The position numbers and the translations under genes are program-made. Shown here piece by piece: positions 37,140 to 50,300 of a stretch of 64,000 nt of DNA. The notes under the pieces were generated by a model that searched no databases, was not told the origin of the DNA, and worked only from the letters and a program-made list of their open reading frames with translations. Positions within the stretch are counted from its first letter, which is position 1. Every line of letters starts with the position of its first letter. The DNA comes from Polytrichum commune (Eukaryota; Streptophyta; Polytrichopsida; Polytrichales; Polytrichaceae): assembly GCA_950295325.1 (NCBI GenBank), contig OX485803.1, forward strand, positions 55,567,554 to 55,631,553. The letters run 5' to 3'.

Positions 37140-37985
37140 TTTTGTGTTAGTTTTGATGACGTTGATCCTTCAAGATTTCAATGTTAGCCTACCAACATTT
37201 AGTTACAATGATTCAACTCATAAGTCAACCTTTTGAGTCTTGCAACTATGAAGCATAGAAACAAACGGTGTGAGTTGCATCTCTATGTTTGGTAAGCATT
37301 GCTTCTATGTTTTGGTGATGTGATGAAATCAATTTGAAAGTAATGTTGATGAAATATGAATTCATAGATTCGTGATGTGTGAAAGGTTTGAAGGTAAGGG
37401 TGTCTTTTGTACATTGTTTAGCTAGTGTACATACATATTCAACAATGTTTGATATATTTACAGTGCTAACCCAACATATAGCTTAAGATTGATTTGACAC
37501 CGATTCAACTAATAAATCAACTTATCAGGTCTTCCAACTAATAAATATATACACATCAAAAGATTTAGATTGCAACTGTATGTTTGGTAGGCATTGATGC
37601 AAGGTTGTAGTTTAATGTGCTGCGTTCTATTTGAAAGAAATGTCGATGATCTCTAAATTTAGAGTTTTGTGATGTGTGGAAGGTTCAAAGATAAAGACGG
37701 CTTTTGTTTAATATTGTTTAGTTAGCAAATATTCATACTCTTCAAGGTTTGATATATTTTTATTGCTAATCCAACATTTAACTTATGATTCACTCAATAT
37801 TGATTTAACCCATAACTCAACCAATTAGGTCTTCCGACTATTAAGTACACACAAAAAAGACTTACATTGCACCCGTATGATTGCTAGTAGTCAATTCGAT
37901 GTTGTAGTTTGATGTGATTGCAAAGAGACTACAAAAACCGTTGATGAATTATGAATTTGAAGGTATGTGATGTGTGGTAGTACCT
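37140..37985. repeat. ~298-bp tandem array at the dynein 3' end
   Basis: GTGATGTGTG(A/G) recurs at 37374, 37671 and 37969 (297 and 298 bp apart). Each unit also has TTTGATATATTT, CTAA-CCAACAT and AGGTCTTCC-ACTA. Close to three copies. The array ends about 110 bp before the dynein stop codon, so the 3' UTR probably enters it. Confidence 0.6.
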
Positions 37986-38098
37986 GAAGGCAATTATATT
38001 GCCATTTGAAGTTTCTAGAAATGCTTCAAACCACGACCACAACATGTACAAGAGTGTTCAAATTCCTCGAAGAAATCCCGTTCTGTTGCTTATTTGCT

Positions 38099-38323
38099 CT
38101 AGTGGTCAATGTTGAGGCAAAGTGCAACACCTTGGAGCACCCAGTGAGAGGGGTGGACAGTGGTAGCAAGATCCGCCTCAAAAATGAGGCCTACTCCCAT
38201 GGCATTTCGGCGGGCTTGGGTTACGTACACGGGTGTGCGAAATGTATTTGTTAGCTTCAACTTGCTGAGTTCAATAGGAATGATTTGGAGTATGGGAAGC
38301 TCCACTACCAGAATTTTGGGATC
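38099..38323 (-). CDS. DNAH10: Dynein exon w31, C terminus and stop (residues 2066-2139)
   Basis: Terminal exon after a GAAG acceptor. Encodes [31 protein letters not shown] and [16 protein letters not shown], then TAG at 38099-38101. A possible AATAAA poly(A) signal (TTTATT on the plus strand) lies at 37758-37763, inside the flanking tandem array. Confidence 0.95.
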   Translation of the reverse strand, partial: DPKILVVELPILQIIPIELSKLKLTNTFRTPVYVTQARRNAMGVGLIFEADLATTVHPSHWVLQGVALCLNIDH

Positions 38324-41300
38324 CTTCACACAAACACGAAGATGGGGTTTTTGTTAGGCGGATCCATATCATTTTCAGTGGTTTTCATTTCGTGGGAGTC
38401 ACTCCTTTGTACCTCATGGACCTAGTATGTGATAATGAGGGTAATTTCGGGGGGTATACATCACAGTATAATGTCAAAGTCTACAATATGTCTCAAAATG
38501 TATTTCTTAAATCTTATTTACTTATGAGAACTTCATAACTGTTAGCTCGAAAACATAAACAAGACCCTGTGTTTGTTATCACAGTATATTTTCAAAGTCT
38601 ACAGTATGTCTCAAAATGTATTTCTTAAATCTTATTTACTTCTAAGAACTTCATAACTGTTAGCTCGAAAACATAAACAAGACCCTGTGTTTGTTCTCTC
38701 GTGGTTTCCAAGGTCGCACAAGTGAGATGCCCCCCCCCCTCCGGTGGGGGTTTTGATGTTGAATGAATGTGGTGGTCTATGTTGGACTTATTGTAGAGTC
38801 CAGGTTGCAATATCTCAGTTGCCCACATTCAATAAGGCACCCATACTTCTGGAAATCTGCAAGTGATGGTGCTTTGTGACAACACCTCTCATTCTTCATG
38901 AAATTATTTTGGAGCACTGACCTAAGCAAGTGTACAAAACAAGTTGGTGGGAACAATGTGAGGCTCAGAAACTCAGGTCTCTGAGGTGTACAATACCCAA
39001 CACTTAGTAAGCATGCTCCGGACATAAATTTTTTTTGATCAAGCACCTGAAGGCGTAGCATTTGAGTTTCCTCACTCCAGCCAGCGCCCTCTAGATAGAG
39101 GCCTTGGATGTAGCACCCGAGCTTGGGTTTCTCTTTGACCTGTGACTCGTGTGTGAATGGGGTCACCTGGCCACCAAAACCCTCGTACTCCATCAATTCC
39201 TTGTATTATGTCGAGTTTCAAGCAGATGTGAGCAGACTACTACAACAAGAAAGGTGGATGGGTCTGAAATGGTTACTTTTCCGGACTAGCCCACTTCTAC
39301 TAGGATATGAAGTACGCGATTAGTACGAGATGGTCAGCACAACCCAAATAGAGGCGATAGCCACTTTCCTCATAACTTTTGGAACTCTCATGAATGTCTT
39401 ATTGATGATCAAAGTGAAGATTCTCGTGCTCATTAAATGGTCATACGAGTCCCCCAATCATGCTAACTAAAGAACATGGAAAACACATGTCCTTTTTGCA
39501 TCGGTTCTTGGAGCCAGACTAAACCATATACCACTCAAAAATGGGTGTCTGATTGAGGTGAGTAACCAAATAAGACACATCTACCTAGCATGCAACTTAT
39601 AAAGCAACACCACAAATTCACACCAGTGGCAACATCGGAGTTGTTCGTTCTTTCTTTCTTTCTGACAACAAACAAACTGGTGATTTACCTGAGTGTAAGT
39701 GGTGGAGCGATCGAGTGGCCAACCCTTGTCCCTGCAAGCTGTCTGGACAAGGGCTGCAATATAAGTTTCTGGGATTTGAATCCCAGACAACCACATTACT
39801 TTGGGTTCCCCCTCTTCAGCCCAGTCTTCATATTGTTTGTGCCTTCTTTGGAACCAGAGCATCCATGCTGACAACATTTTCTCAGTCTGCATCAAAAAAC
39901 ATGATGTGGTTGCGATGGGAGACAAACACAACGCTCGATTCAAACAAACAACTATGTGTATGTGTATTTACACTCCAGTTTGGACATGGACCCCAAAATT
40001 TTCTGACTATTGGATCAGAATGGGAATTGGCTCATCTGGTTAGCACTTGTGAATCACGGAGAGTGTCATTTCAAGTTCCAGAATTAGAGTTCATGACATG
40101 TAAAAGCTGTAGGATGTCAGAGTGAATATTTTCTCTTTTTAAGTGGTCATGTAGGCCTTACCAATTGCGTTAAAATAATGACCATAGAGTAGTGTCTATG
40201 CTTTGAGCACTTAGTCCACTCTCATCATAACACATGTCTATTTTTTGCATTCAAACCTACAAATAAAAATGTCTCTTAAATTTGCAAACCTACAAACCTT
40301 ACGCCACTCAAATGTAAGTGCTCGATTAAGAAGAGTGACGACATAAGTCCCTCAGTTTGCATATTTGATGGATGAACATAACCAATACCTGGGAAGTCAT
40401 TTTACGCCACATTGCGGGCAACTCTCCATTAAAAAGGGCTGTGGACAAATCATCAAGGTCCTTGCTCATACCAATCTCACCTACATACACAAAAAATAAA
40501 CTGAATATGATTTGCACGGGTGTTATCATTGCGATCCTTGCATAATCACTTTATTATCACTTTGCATAGCTAGGAGAGCTATGTTAATCATAAATTATAC
40601 ATTTCTTTAGACTCATCGTCGCGTGGTAACTCCCTTGTAGGGATATGAACCACGTGCAATAAAAGGGTATTCTCAAGGGAGCTACAAAGGAGTGTGCATA
40701 TTCACGAGATATTTCATATATTTGATGAATATTCTTAGAATATACATAATATATTCTCAAAATACTTTTTTAGTACAATATATTCATGTAGTTGTTTTTA
40801 TAAATTTTTCTCCTTGGATTTTATTCCACCCTATGTTTTTAACACATGGTTCTTAATACCTTATAAAGAGTGACCTTCCTGGGAGGCTCCTTCATCCACA
40901 ATAGAATTGTGGAGTTTGGAGTTTACCTTGGGGGGTGCACTAGTATATTAAACACATATGACTATACGTGAGTGCACAAAAGGGGTGTTATTTGAACTTT
41001 GTTGTACTACGTTTACATATGCTACACAAATGATAACTCGTAGTTATGTACATGTGTGGAGGACCTTTAAAGAATATGCAACATATATACTTGTTAGGTA
41101 GTGTCCATCAATCATGGAAAATGGCTTATGTTGGTATCAAAAAGGAACCAACAACCAGTGGACATACAATCATAATGATTATTTGATGGTGGACTTACAA
41201 ACAATACGTGAATTAGCTTCTATGACATATATTGCACACTTAGATGCTTATGTGTTACATTTGGAGAATTGAAAAGTCTTTGATGACTTTATTGATGATT

Positions 41301-44300
41301 GCTAGAGTTTTGCAATATACATATGATAGGAGTTGCTTGTTATTCAAAAGTGTATTTCTATACTTATGGTCATGACCATATTTAAATGTCACTTTTTATG
41401 TAAACATAGTGGCACTTATATGTTTTTATCATTGAAATTGTACGTGTATTGTTTATTTTCAAAAAAAAACTTGTATATAGGGTTTCTTTAAAGTTTGTTG
41501 TGAATGCACGTGATTCTTGGTTTTAACAAAAGGCTTAGCCCTGCGAAGTTTACTTGAAAACCAATTGCATTTAGGCTAATAAGTTGACAAACTTCATTCA
41601 TAATGTGTTTGCATATGATAAGTACTTTTAAGCAGAAAATTCCAAGCTTACCTGCAAGGGCTCTGCGGAGCTGAAACAAACTATCTGCCATTCGTTCAAC
41701 CAGTCTATTCCATCTCTCTACCTCTTGCAGCAACACCACCTGCCGACGATCACAAGATAATATGATGCTAAATCTCATCATATTGAGATACAAAATTTGG
41801 GAAAGCACATTTTTAATGACACCAAAGAAATAGGGGCCTACTCTGCAGGCTGACATCGATGGAAGCATCCCCCAGTAATTGTGACCATGAAATAGTGAGG
41901 GCCCATGAAACTCATCCGAAGGCTGTACCGTGGATTTTTAAATTGACTTTAGTGTGGTCATGGGTCTTTCAAAGTGTAGTAGTGTATAAGACACATGCGA
42001 CCGGCCTCTCAATTTCATGCTATTTCATTCCCATCCTATTCATGTGGGCCCTTTCTCCACAATAAGGTTTAATCAGATATTCGTATGAGCTCCAGATTTG
42101 ACAACGTATTAGGTATTTCAAGTGAGCTCCAAAAATTATGAGGAAACTGATTACGGCCTTCATTTGTAGTTGGTAATCATCTTGTACTGATTACATGTTT
42201 CATTTTCACCAGTGTTGGAAGATTGACTTACTTGTACAGGACTTGGAATGCCAACTTTCTTCTTCAAGACAGGAAGATCAAATGGCAATGGAATCTTGCT
42301 GAGCAAATCCGTCGCGACTTTGTCGACGACATCCTCGCGCCGGACTCCTTCGCCACCACCCGCAGTCCGTGGTTGCAAATTCACAAGATCCTTCCAAAGT
42401 GTTTTGGTCGTCGCGGAGTAGTAGCTGATGTCTGCGTTCGGGTGCAACCCAAAAACCTCGGGCGATTGGACTATGGGCATTTCGCCGATATAATCCGTGT
42501 AATTCTCACGGGGGCCGGATTCCGGGAGCCTGTATACAACCGACTCATCCGGTGATGCGTAGAACATGAATGGGTGGAACTTGTCGAAGAGAAAGTCCCC
42601 AAGATATTCTTCGAGGTATGTTGTCAGAATTCGCCTGTCGAACGAATCGGATACTCTTCCACCATACATAGCCTCACCAATGAGGTACCGCAACGTTCCC
42701 CATGGTATTTGGTCGTCTTTGTTGTCAAAAGCTTTCTTCAAATAAGTCGATATCAGCGCAAGGCTGTTGATTGGAAGAAATGCTCGATTGGATGTCAAAT
42801 GATGGTTCCAGCAAATGATGGTGTCATTCATAATGGAAGTTTCAACAAGTTTCTGATCGATTGATGGACGGACCTAAGGTATGTGGGTGTTTTACAGTTA
42901 CTCTTCATTGGACACCAATGATATTTGAGTGGTATACGGCAAGGGTTGTGGTCAAGAATGGACAGCTAAACAGACATGTGTTGTTATTATGAGATTAGAC
43001 TACTTGCTCAAATTATAGACACCGCTCCGAGTTCAATAGTGAACACTATCGGGATCGTGTATGTGATTGTTTAAAGAGACAAAATATCTTCATCTCGATC
43101 TCTTACAGCTTTTGCACCTCAACTCCGCTTTTAAAACTTGTGATGACAATCTTTTGTGATTCATTCCTATTGCTAACCGGATGGGACAATATCCAATCCG
43201 ATCCGATCCAATGGCCAGTATGGACTATGAATTTAAAAGAGTCCACAATAGGGTCGCATACCTCAAACAGAGAAGGTAGCACAGATACAACCATTTCGTT
43301 AGATTTTTTTTAAAAAAAAAAAAATACCATTTCAAGCACACTTCCACCCTATGAAAATCTAATCCGTGAATTTTGTATCGTTGTCAACAACAACAACCAC
43401 CGCTTCCACTGAGCTTGTGTTTGCAGGGTTCATGTGGACCTAAAGACTAGAAAAGATTCACTTTTGTACCTATTTATGGTAACTTTGCATTTCATACAAT
43501 ATTTAGATCAACCTCTGTCAATTAAAATAAGCACCTTATACGCAGATCTGTCTCATTGAAGTCGTAAGCAACATTCCACCCGAGTCTTCCATATTTTCGC
43601 CGCTCTTGCACGACTGCATGAAAGAATGCTACCACAAAGACCTACAGGTCCCGGTCACAAGATATTTCAGCACAACTCTTTTCTAGATGCCTTCTTTTCA
43701 TGTGATAGAGTTGAGGGTTTAGGGTTGAGGATTTCGGATGGCCTTGCCATATCCGTATTAAAAGACAATGACTATGGATGAAAAGTGGATATTACGTTGG
43801 TAAATATGTTAGAGATGTACCCACCCATCACCATTATCACATATGAATGCGGCCATTCACTTTTTCCAACAAATTGAGCTCATTTCTTGCAACCACAAAT
43901 TCTTAACAAACATAATAAAACGGCAATTAATAATCTTGTCTTCTCTAAGATTTCCATCTAAAGGTGATCGATTTATCTAAAATAGTCCAGGTTGTTTGAT
44001 TTGATGAGTTCTTTACCATGTCTTTTTGTGAGACAATGTGAAAGCAAATTTCTTTTTCTTTCCCAAATGCCGATATGGATATGGCAACCATCAAGAGAAT
44101 GCTATCACATCCACATTTGAAACACCAAACAATGGATGGATGCAAGAGGAGTTGTGGATATGTATACAACAACCGGTGGGTTTGCTTAGGACTACAACAA
44201 GAATTGTTTACAACCGCATCTCTTTTCCTTAGCATCTTGATGAATCCTTGAATGAACACAATCATTATATGTTTTAGAGGTAGCATCAAGCTGATAGCTT

Positions 44301-47300
44301 GAGTGCTTGGGACTCGTCTCCAACCCACCCCGCAAGTGGTGTGGGTTCCATTCTTTACTAAGCTATGCTAGTGTTACCTGCGCTGTTCCACCTAATCATT
44401 GTGGGGGTCACTTGATCAACCTGGTTATCTTAAAAGCTGTGGGTATTGAAGGGTTGGCAAGCCTAGTAGGGCATGAACTAAGTAAGGGAGGAACAATGGG
44501 CAATCAAGTTACCCCAGTTATGATCATCTGAAAGAGTCCACCTTTTAAATTAGGCAATAGCCTGCAGAATAGACTATATTTCATGCTAGTGTTAGCAAAC
44601 ATAGGCATTATATATTTACTTTTTCAAAGGTATGGTATAGCATACTTGAGGCCGATAAGCAAAATGGGGGCATTCAGCAAGGTTCTCCTCTGTAATTTTT
44701 GCATACGATGACCGCAGATTGAGCTTGAGGCCATTTGGGGGCTCAGTCACCACTTTCAAACTTCGCTGCAATATTCCTAGAGGGAACGTGGATGTTGGCT
44801 CGGTGGTCAGCCATAGCCGAAAATCATTATGTGGTTTAACCATTTTCTCAAGAATTTTTTCCAATGTTTTGAGCCATGATGGCAACAAATGGCAGTTTTG
44901 GAGCATCACCCACAAACCCCGGGTTGATCCTTGATCTAGGAGTTCTGCAGCCTTGGGTCCCATACCTTATCACAAAAAAAATTCATAGTTGCCACTACCA
45001 GTCAGTAGAATTATGAAAGGCGTTGAATCTGACAAGGTCTTTCATACAAAAGGTCTGGATTCTTTCAGAATATTTAAATGACTATAGAGTTATCCTTTAA
45101 CTCAAGGCAACTTCTCAATGGGAGTTCATCCCCAATGATTTTTCATTGCTTGATTTGCATAGAGTATCAATAATGTTTTCTCCACTTGTGATGCAGGCTT
45201 GTCCAAGGTGGTATTTTAATTTGAGTGAAGAGCAACCTCTTTTGATTCATTAAGGGCCAAACTCACTTTAGCACCTCTTGGCATGCCAAAGTGAGTTTGA
45301 CCCTCAATGAGCCGGTACAAGATGTTCTTCATTCAAACCTCCACAAAACTATCTCCAAGCATCAACCGAAAACTTACCAAACACGAAGGGTGTTGTATGC
45401 AAAACAACCAAGTCCTGATGAAAATCATGTTGGGTGAGAGGAATGAAATGAACATGGTATGGTAATAGTTGTGGTAATATTGCCTGTAGTTTTCCTTCTC
45501 TACCTTCCAAGACATAAGTGTGATATAGATACGTTAGGTCTTTTGCATCAAAAAGCTGCTGAAAGGAATGGTCTACCAAGAAGAAATGTAGAGATATTTT
45601 CTGGCTACCAACACAAGTTAGCTCAAAAAGTAGTGCCACAAAATGGATGTGTCTTCAAGATGGATGTCATGTACCTTGTCCCAAAGCCATGTACTTCAAC
45701 TTGGCTCCTGGCTTGAACCCCATCTCTTCTCCTAAATTGAATACATCAAATGCTGGATCTGCTCCCGGGCTGAGGATGAACACAATTGGGGTGGTAGGTG
45801 AGCTTTGTCGATGTATGGTTCTGTAGTCCAAAACTGGCGGCATCACATATTTCTCCCCCATCGTTTCCATCACATACCTCTGCAATTATTTGTTGTCTGT
45901 CAGTGACAATTTTATTCTTGTTCAACTGTAACTAAATTTCATAATGGGGCGAAGTTTCATGCAAAATCAATTCTAAAACTACTTCAACCAGCAAAATCAT
46001 ACATGCAAAAGTTTCTGAATTTCATGGATTATAACTTCAGGCATGTCAGCATTTGATATATTGAAAAGAAGTTATACATACTGTAAGAGCTACTGTGATT
46101 CGGTCAATGCGACAACACCGCAAAATCAAGAGCTGCTCAAATACAGAGAGCCGTTCAGTAAATCCACCAGGAATGGGAGTCGATTCTGGCTTCTCTTCAT
46201 CATACCTGCCAAGGTCCTCTACCTCCATTTACTTACTGCAAGAAAAATTGTCATTGCTGCAAGCAATTTTTTTGAAAACACAATCAATCCAGCACTGCAT
46301 CTTGTGACATCCATGGCATCCTCAACATAACCATCCTGAAGATGCCATGGCTGTTGGAAAGCCTAGTAGAGGAGGAACAATGGACTCTCAAGTTGGCCCG
46401 GTTACAGCTGCTAGAAAGAGCCTTGCCTCTTAAGTGAGGCATAGTGAAGTTGCCTCGATCCTGGTTGAACCTTATATTCAATATTTTGAGAGAGTGGGAC
46501 CCTCTCAAAATAATATCGTCCATTTGGACACCTAAAAGTCATGTTATGTTTGTAGCCAATTTAGGTTATGATAAATACTAGATTACACTTCAGATATGTA
46601 GTTTCCATTAAAATGAGAGTATGTTGAGCTGAGGAATCGACTCATTTAGGTTGAGTCGACCTAAATGAGGACAATATGTCAGTCAATGTAGGTTGAGTCA
46701 ATGTAAATGAGGACAATATGTTAGTCAATTTAGGTTGAGTCGACCTAAATGTGGACAATATGTTAGTTAATTCAAGTTGAATCGACCTAAATGAGGACAA
46801 CATGTTAGTCAATTTAGGTTGACTCAACCTAAATATTTAGAATACTATATTTGTAGTCATAATGTACATGTCAATTCAAGTCAACTCAACCTGAACATCC
46901 ATCCTAAATGGTCAATTTTAGGCCGCACATCACTCCGCAATTTACGGCGGGGAAATCAAATGTTATTTTTCATACTTGAACTCTGCAACTCTCTAATGAT
47001 TTTCACTTCATTCTTGGATTAATAATTTGCTTTATGTACTATCAATTCACTGAAAAACTCTCATTTTAATGAATATAAGGTTGTTGTTAGAAAGAGTCCA
47101 CATGGTTGGTTGAAAACATCCGCTACACCTAGTTATCACAACTATGATTGAGTGGACCATAGGTAATAGGGTGCACCCTCAAGGGGTCACTTTGTATTTA
47201 AAGGAACCACCTAAGAAGAAGGGGTAGAGTGTGCAAGAGGGTATACGTAATTCGGCATATCCTTAGGGCATTCTCAAAGTCCACAGTATATCCTTGTGAT

Positions 47301-50300
47301 ATTCTAAGATGATTATTCTTGAAATGTGTTTTTAAGAGCATGTTTACTGTATTTCTAAGAGTTTCATAATTTTCAACTTGAAACTATAAAGAAGACCCTG
47401 TGTTTGTTTGTTCTCATGGAATTTCCTTCATTGCACAAGTGACACCTCCAGGGTTATGGAACTTACCAAGCTTGCCATTCTCTCTCAGTGACCTCGAAGT
47501 GCGCACCCATCTCCGTGAAGGCAGGGCCGAGCTCCACCATCCTGACAATGTCTTGCCACCCTTGTCCTGGGAACCAAGCAGGGAAGGGGTTGAGCTTGGC
47601 TGCCTTCTCAAGGGACAAGTTTCCTTTCAAGAAGAACTCCAAGTGCTCATGGTTGAGCAGGCCGTCACCGTCGATGATGCGGATGGTCATTTGAAACGAT
47701 AGCATGAGCTTGTGCTTCTCAAATAAGCCGGTGCATGTGTAGTTGTAGAGGTCATATGTGAGGGCGTCGATGATGTTGCGCAATCGGCCGTCAAGGGTGA
47801 TGGCTTTCTGGCTCGACGCAAGGGAGATGTTGAACACCTCCAGGAAGGAGTTGAGGGAGTACTCGTACATGTTGTTGATGGCAGACAGGGAGCCCAACAC
47901 AAAGAACAAGATTGCACCCCTCTTGGCAGCAGGAAAGTATCGAGCTCGCAACTGCCACAATTGACAACACATTCAAGAGCATGTCTACTTGAATGCAACC
48001 ATAAGAGCATCATATTCATGAGCGTGTCTACGTAAGAGCACATTCGTGAGCGTGTCTAATTGAATGCAACCAAAAGAGCACAGAAAAAGAAAAGAAAAAG
48101 AAACTTCGGTGTTCGTGCACCGACGTGAATGAGAGCTCATTCATATTATACCAATCATAGTTATGTAAGAGAAAATTCATAAATTTTCCTACATAAGAGG
48201 GCATTTCTGAGCTTGTCTACTCCAAATGCAGTCATAAGAGCATATTCATGAGCTTGTCTACATAGATGCAACCCATATGAACAAATTCATTAGTTTCTCC
48301 ACTTCAATGCAACCATAAGAGCAAAGTCATAAGCTTGTCTACTTAGATGCAGCTATATGAGCAGATTTACAAGCTTGTCTACTTAGATGCAACCATAAGA
48401 GCAGATTCACAAGCTTCGCTACTTAAATCCAGGAGATTGTTGAAAATGTGTACAGGTCAGAGAAAGATGTGAATGCTGACCGTATCTATTTCGACAGAAG
48501 TCTCGCGGGCCATTTCCAGCTTCACCGCAATTTCGCCTGCCTTGGATTTTGTAACTTCAAGTGTTGCAATGAGTTCATGATTGTCGAGAATGTTTCCAGT
48601 TGCAGCACTTAGTTCCTGCAACAAGGGGAGAGGGGAAGATTGACATCTGATACGAAAGTATGCGCTACTGATAAGTTAATCTAGTGATTAGCTTCTCAAT
48701 TTACTACAAAACTGACTGCGCTATATTACCCTCAGCAAAACATGATTATTCTGCATTGTGGACCTTAAAATGAACATTTGAATAAACTGAATGGACTTGA
48801 CTTGAATTGAATTAAAGAAACCCTCCATCTCTATGAAAGCCCAAACAACAACCCAAGAGCATATGACTGCACTACATGCTATGTACCGAGAGATCTCTTC
48901 GCCAAGAAGTTAGTCAATAAGTATTTGAATACATATCATAGATGTGTTATTTCATGAACTATGTGCTGAATTATCCCAAAATGAGGAAATACTATCCCCA
49001 TTCCAACAGATGGATGGGGTTCTCCTCAAACTTTAGATAGTTGCTTCAAAGTTATCCTCTAACTCTACATGACTTTTGGTTGGGGTTGGTTGTTTTGCAT
49101 ACAACACCTTCCATGTTAGGTCCGTATTTGGTGCATCCTTGGAGGTAGTGTGGAGGTTTGAACGAAGTACAGTCTATCTTGGTTCACTAAGGGTCAAACT
49201 CATCTCAGGTGCTAAAATGAGTTTGGCCCTGAATGGACCAAAATAGGTTGCTCTTCATTCAAATTCAAACACTATCTCCGACCATGCACCACAAGCGGAG
49301 AGAGCTATTGATATCGTATGCAAACAACCAATAGAAATTCACAGGAGACCAGCTCCCGACAGAAAGTCCCATTGGGTTAGAGGATATTATCTTCACTCCG
49401 ATTGGACTCCACTTACTCGAAGGAGAGTATCCTCGAGTTGCTTGAGTAACGCTTTGTTTTCACCAGTATCACGAACAAGGTTCTCTCTCAACTCCTCCAA
49501 ATCTGGCCTCTCGTGACCCACCTGTCCAACACTTCAACCATTTCAGAATACACAAGAGCTAAGCTGTGCCTACCTATTAAATATATTCTTTGGGTCATTG
49601 TTATTAACTAGGAACCCTGAAGATTTTGATTTCACCTCAAGCTAATGAGTTGGGTTCAAGGTGAAAGTATTACGGTGGCATTTAGAAGTTGTGCTTGAAG
49701 ACCCTGTTCAGTGACACAGTAGTTGATGATAATTGTTTTTCCAGAGATTTCAGGTCCATACTCCGGATTGGGTAACTTGCTGATCAGGTAGAGCCGGAAA
49801 TTATCGTCCTGAGAGTCAAAGTACACTTTAGATGATTATGATGTATAGGATAGGATTGACAGATGGAGGAGACTGTTGAATATCACGCAATGAGGTTAAA
49901 AAGGCTGCAACCTCATGCCTAAGTCGATCCTTGATCTATGTAGCCTGTTTTCTGGAGCCTTGTTCCTGACCTGTCGGCTTATATGGACAAGGATTAAAAG
50001 CCATATTTATTCACTTGTTGGAGGTAACTTGCTGAATTGGTTGTCGTGGGAGCAAGAACGCTCCAACCATCGACTATGCCCGGTAATTGGTGTTTGGGAA
50101 CCAACTGCCGGTTGTAATGTGGGACTGGTTTCCTACTGAGCTGCACATGCCATGCAGTGATTGGCCCCTAGATGTCGAATACCTAATACGTAGTGGTCAG
50201 GTCAAGAGATTTCGTTGATGTGTTTATTATAATTGGATACAAGGAGGCACAATATCATCCATAATCGATGATCATGTCATAGCTTGTCCGTTGATCCTGT

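Noticed and set aside
42764..42831. Upstream extension of the exon w26 frame
   Set aside because: Open, but reads [10 protein letters not shown], which does not match the family. The AACAG/C acceptor gives a perfect join with w25.
46206..46228. Upstream extension of exon w22 (MEVEDLG)
   Set aside because: Would break the split Trp codon and add residues absent from the family. The acceptor at GGCAG/G fits both phase and sequence.
46642..46827. 61-codon frame with repeated [14 protein letters not shown]
   Set aside because: It is the 41-bp tandem core of the foldback element read in one frame, not a repeat protein.
47968..48425. Regular tandem units that might suggest a CRISPR-like array
   Set aside because: Imperfect 40-bp units without unique spacers, in a eukaryotic intron: an ordinary minisatellite.
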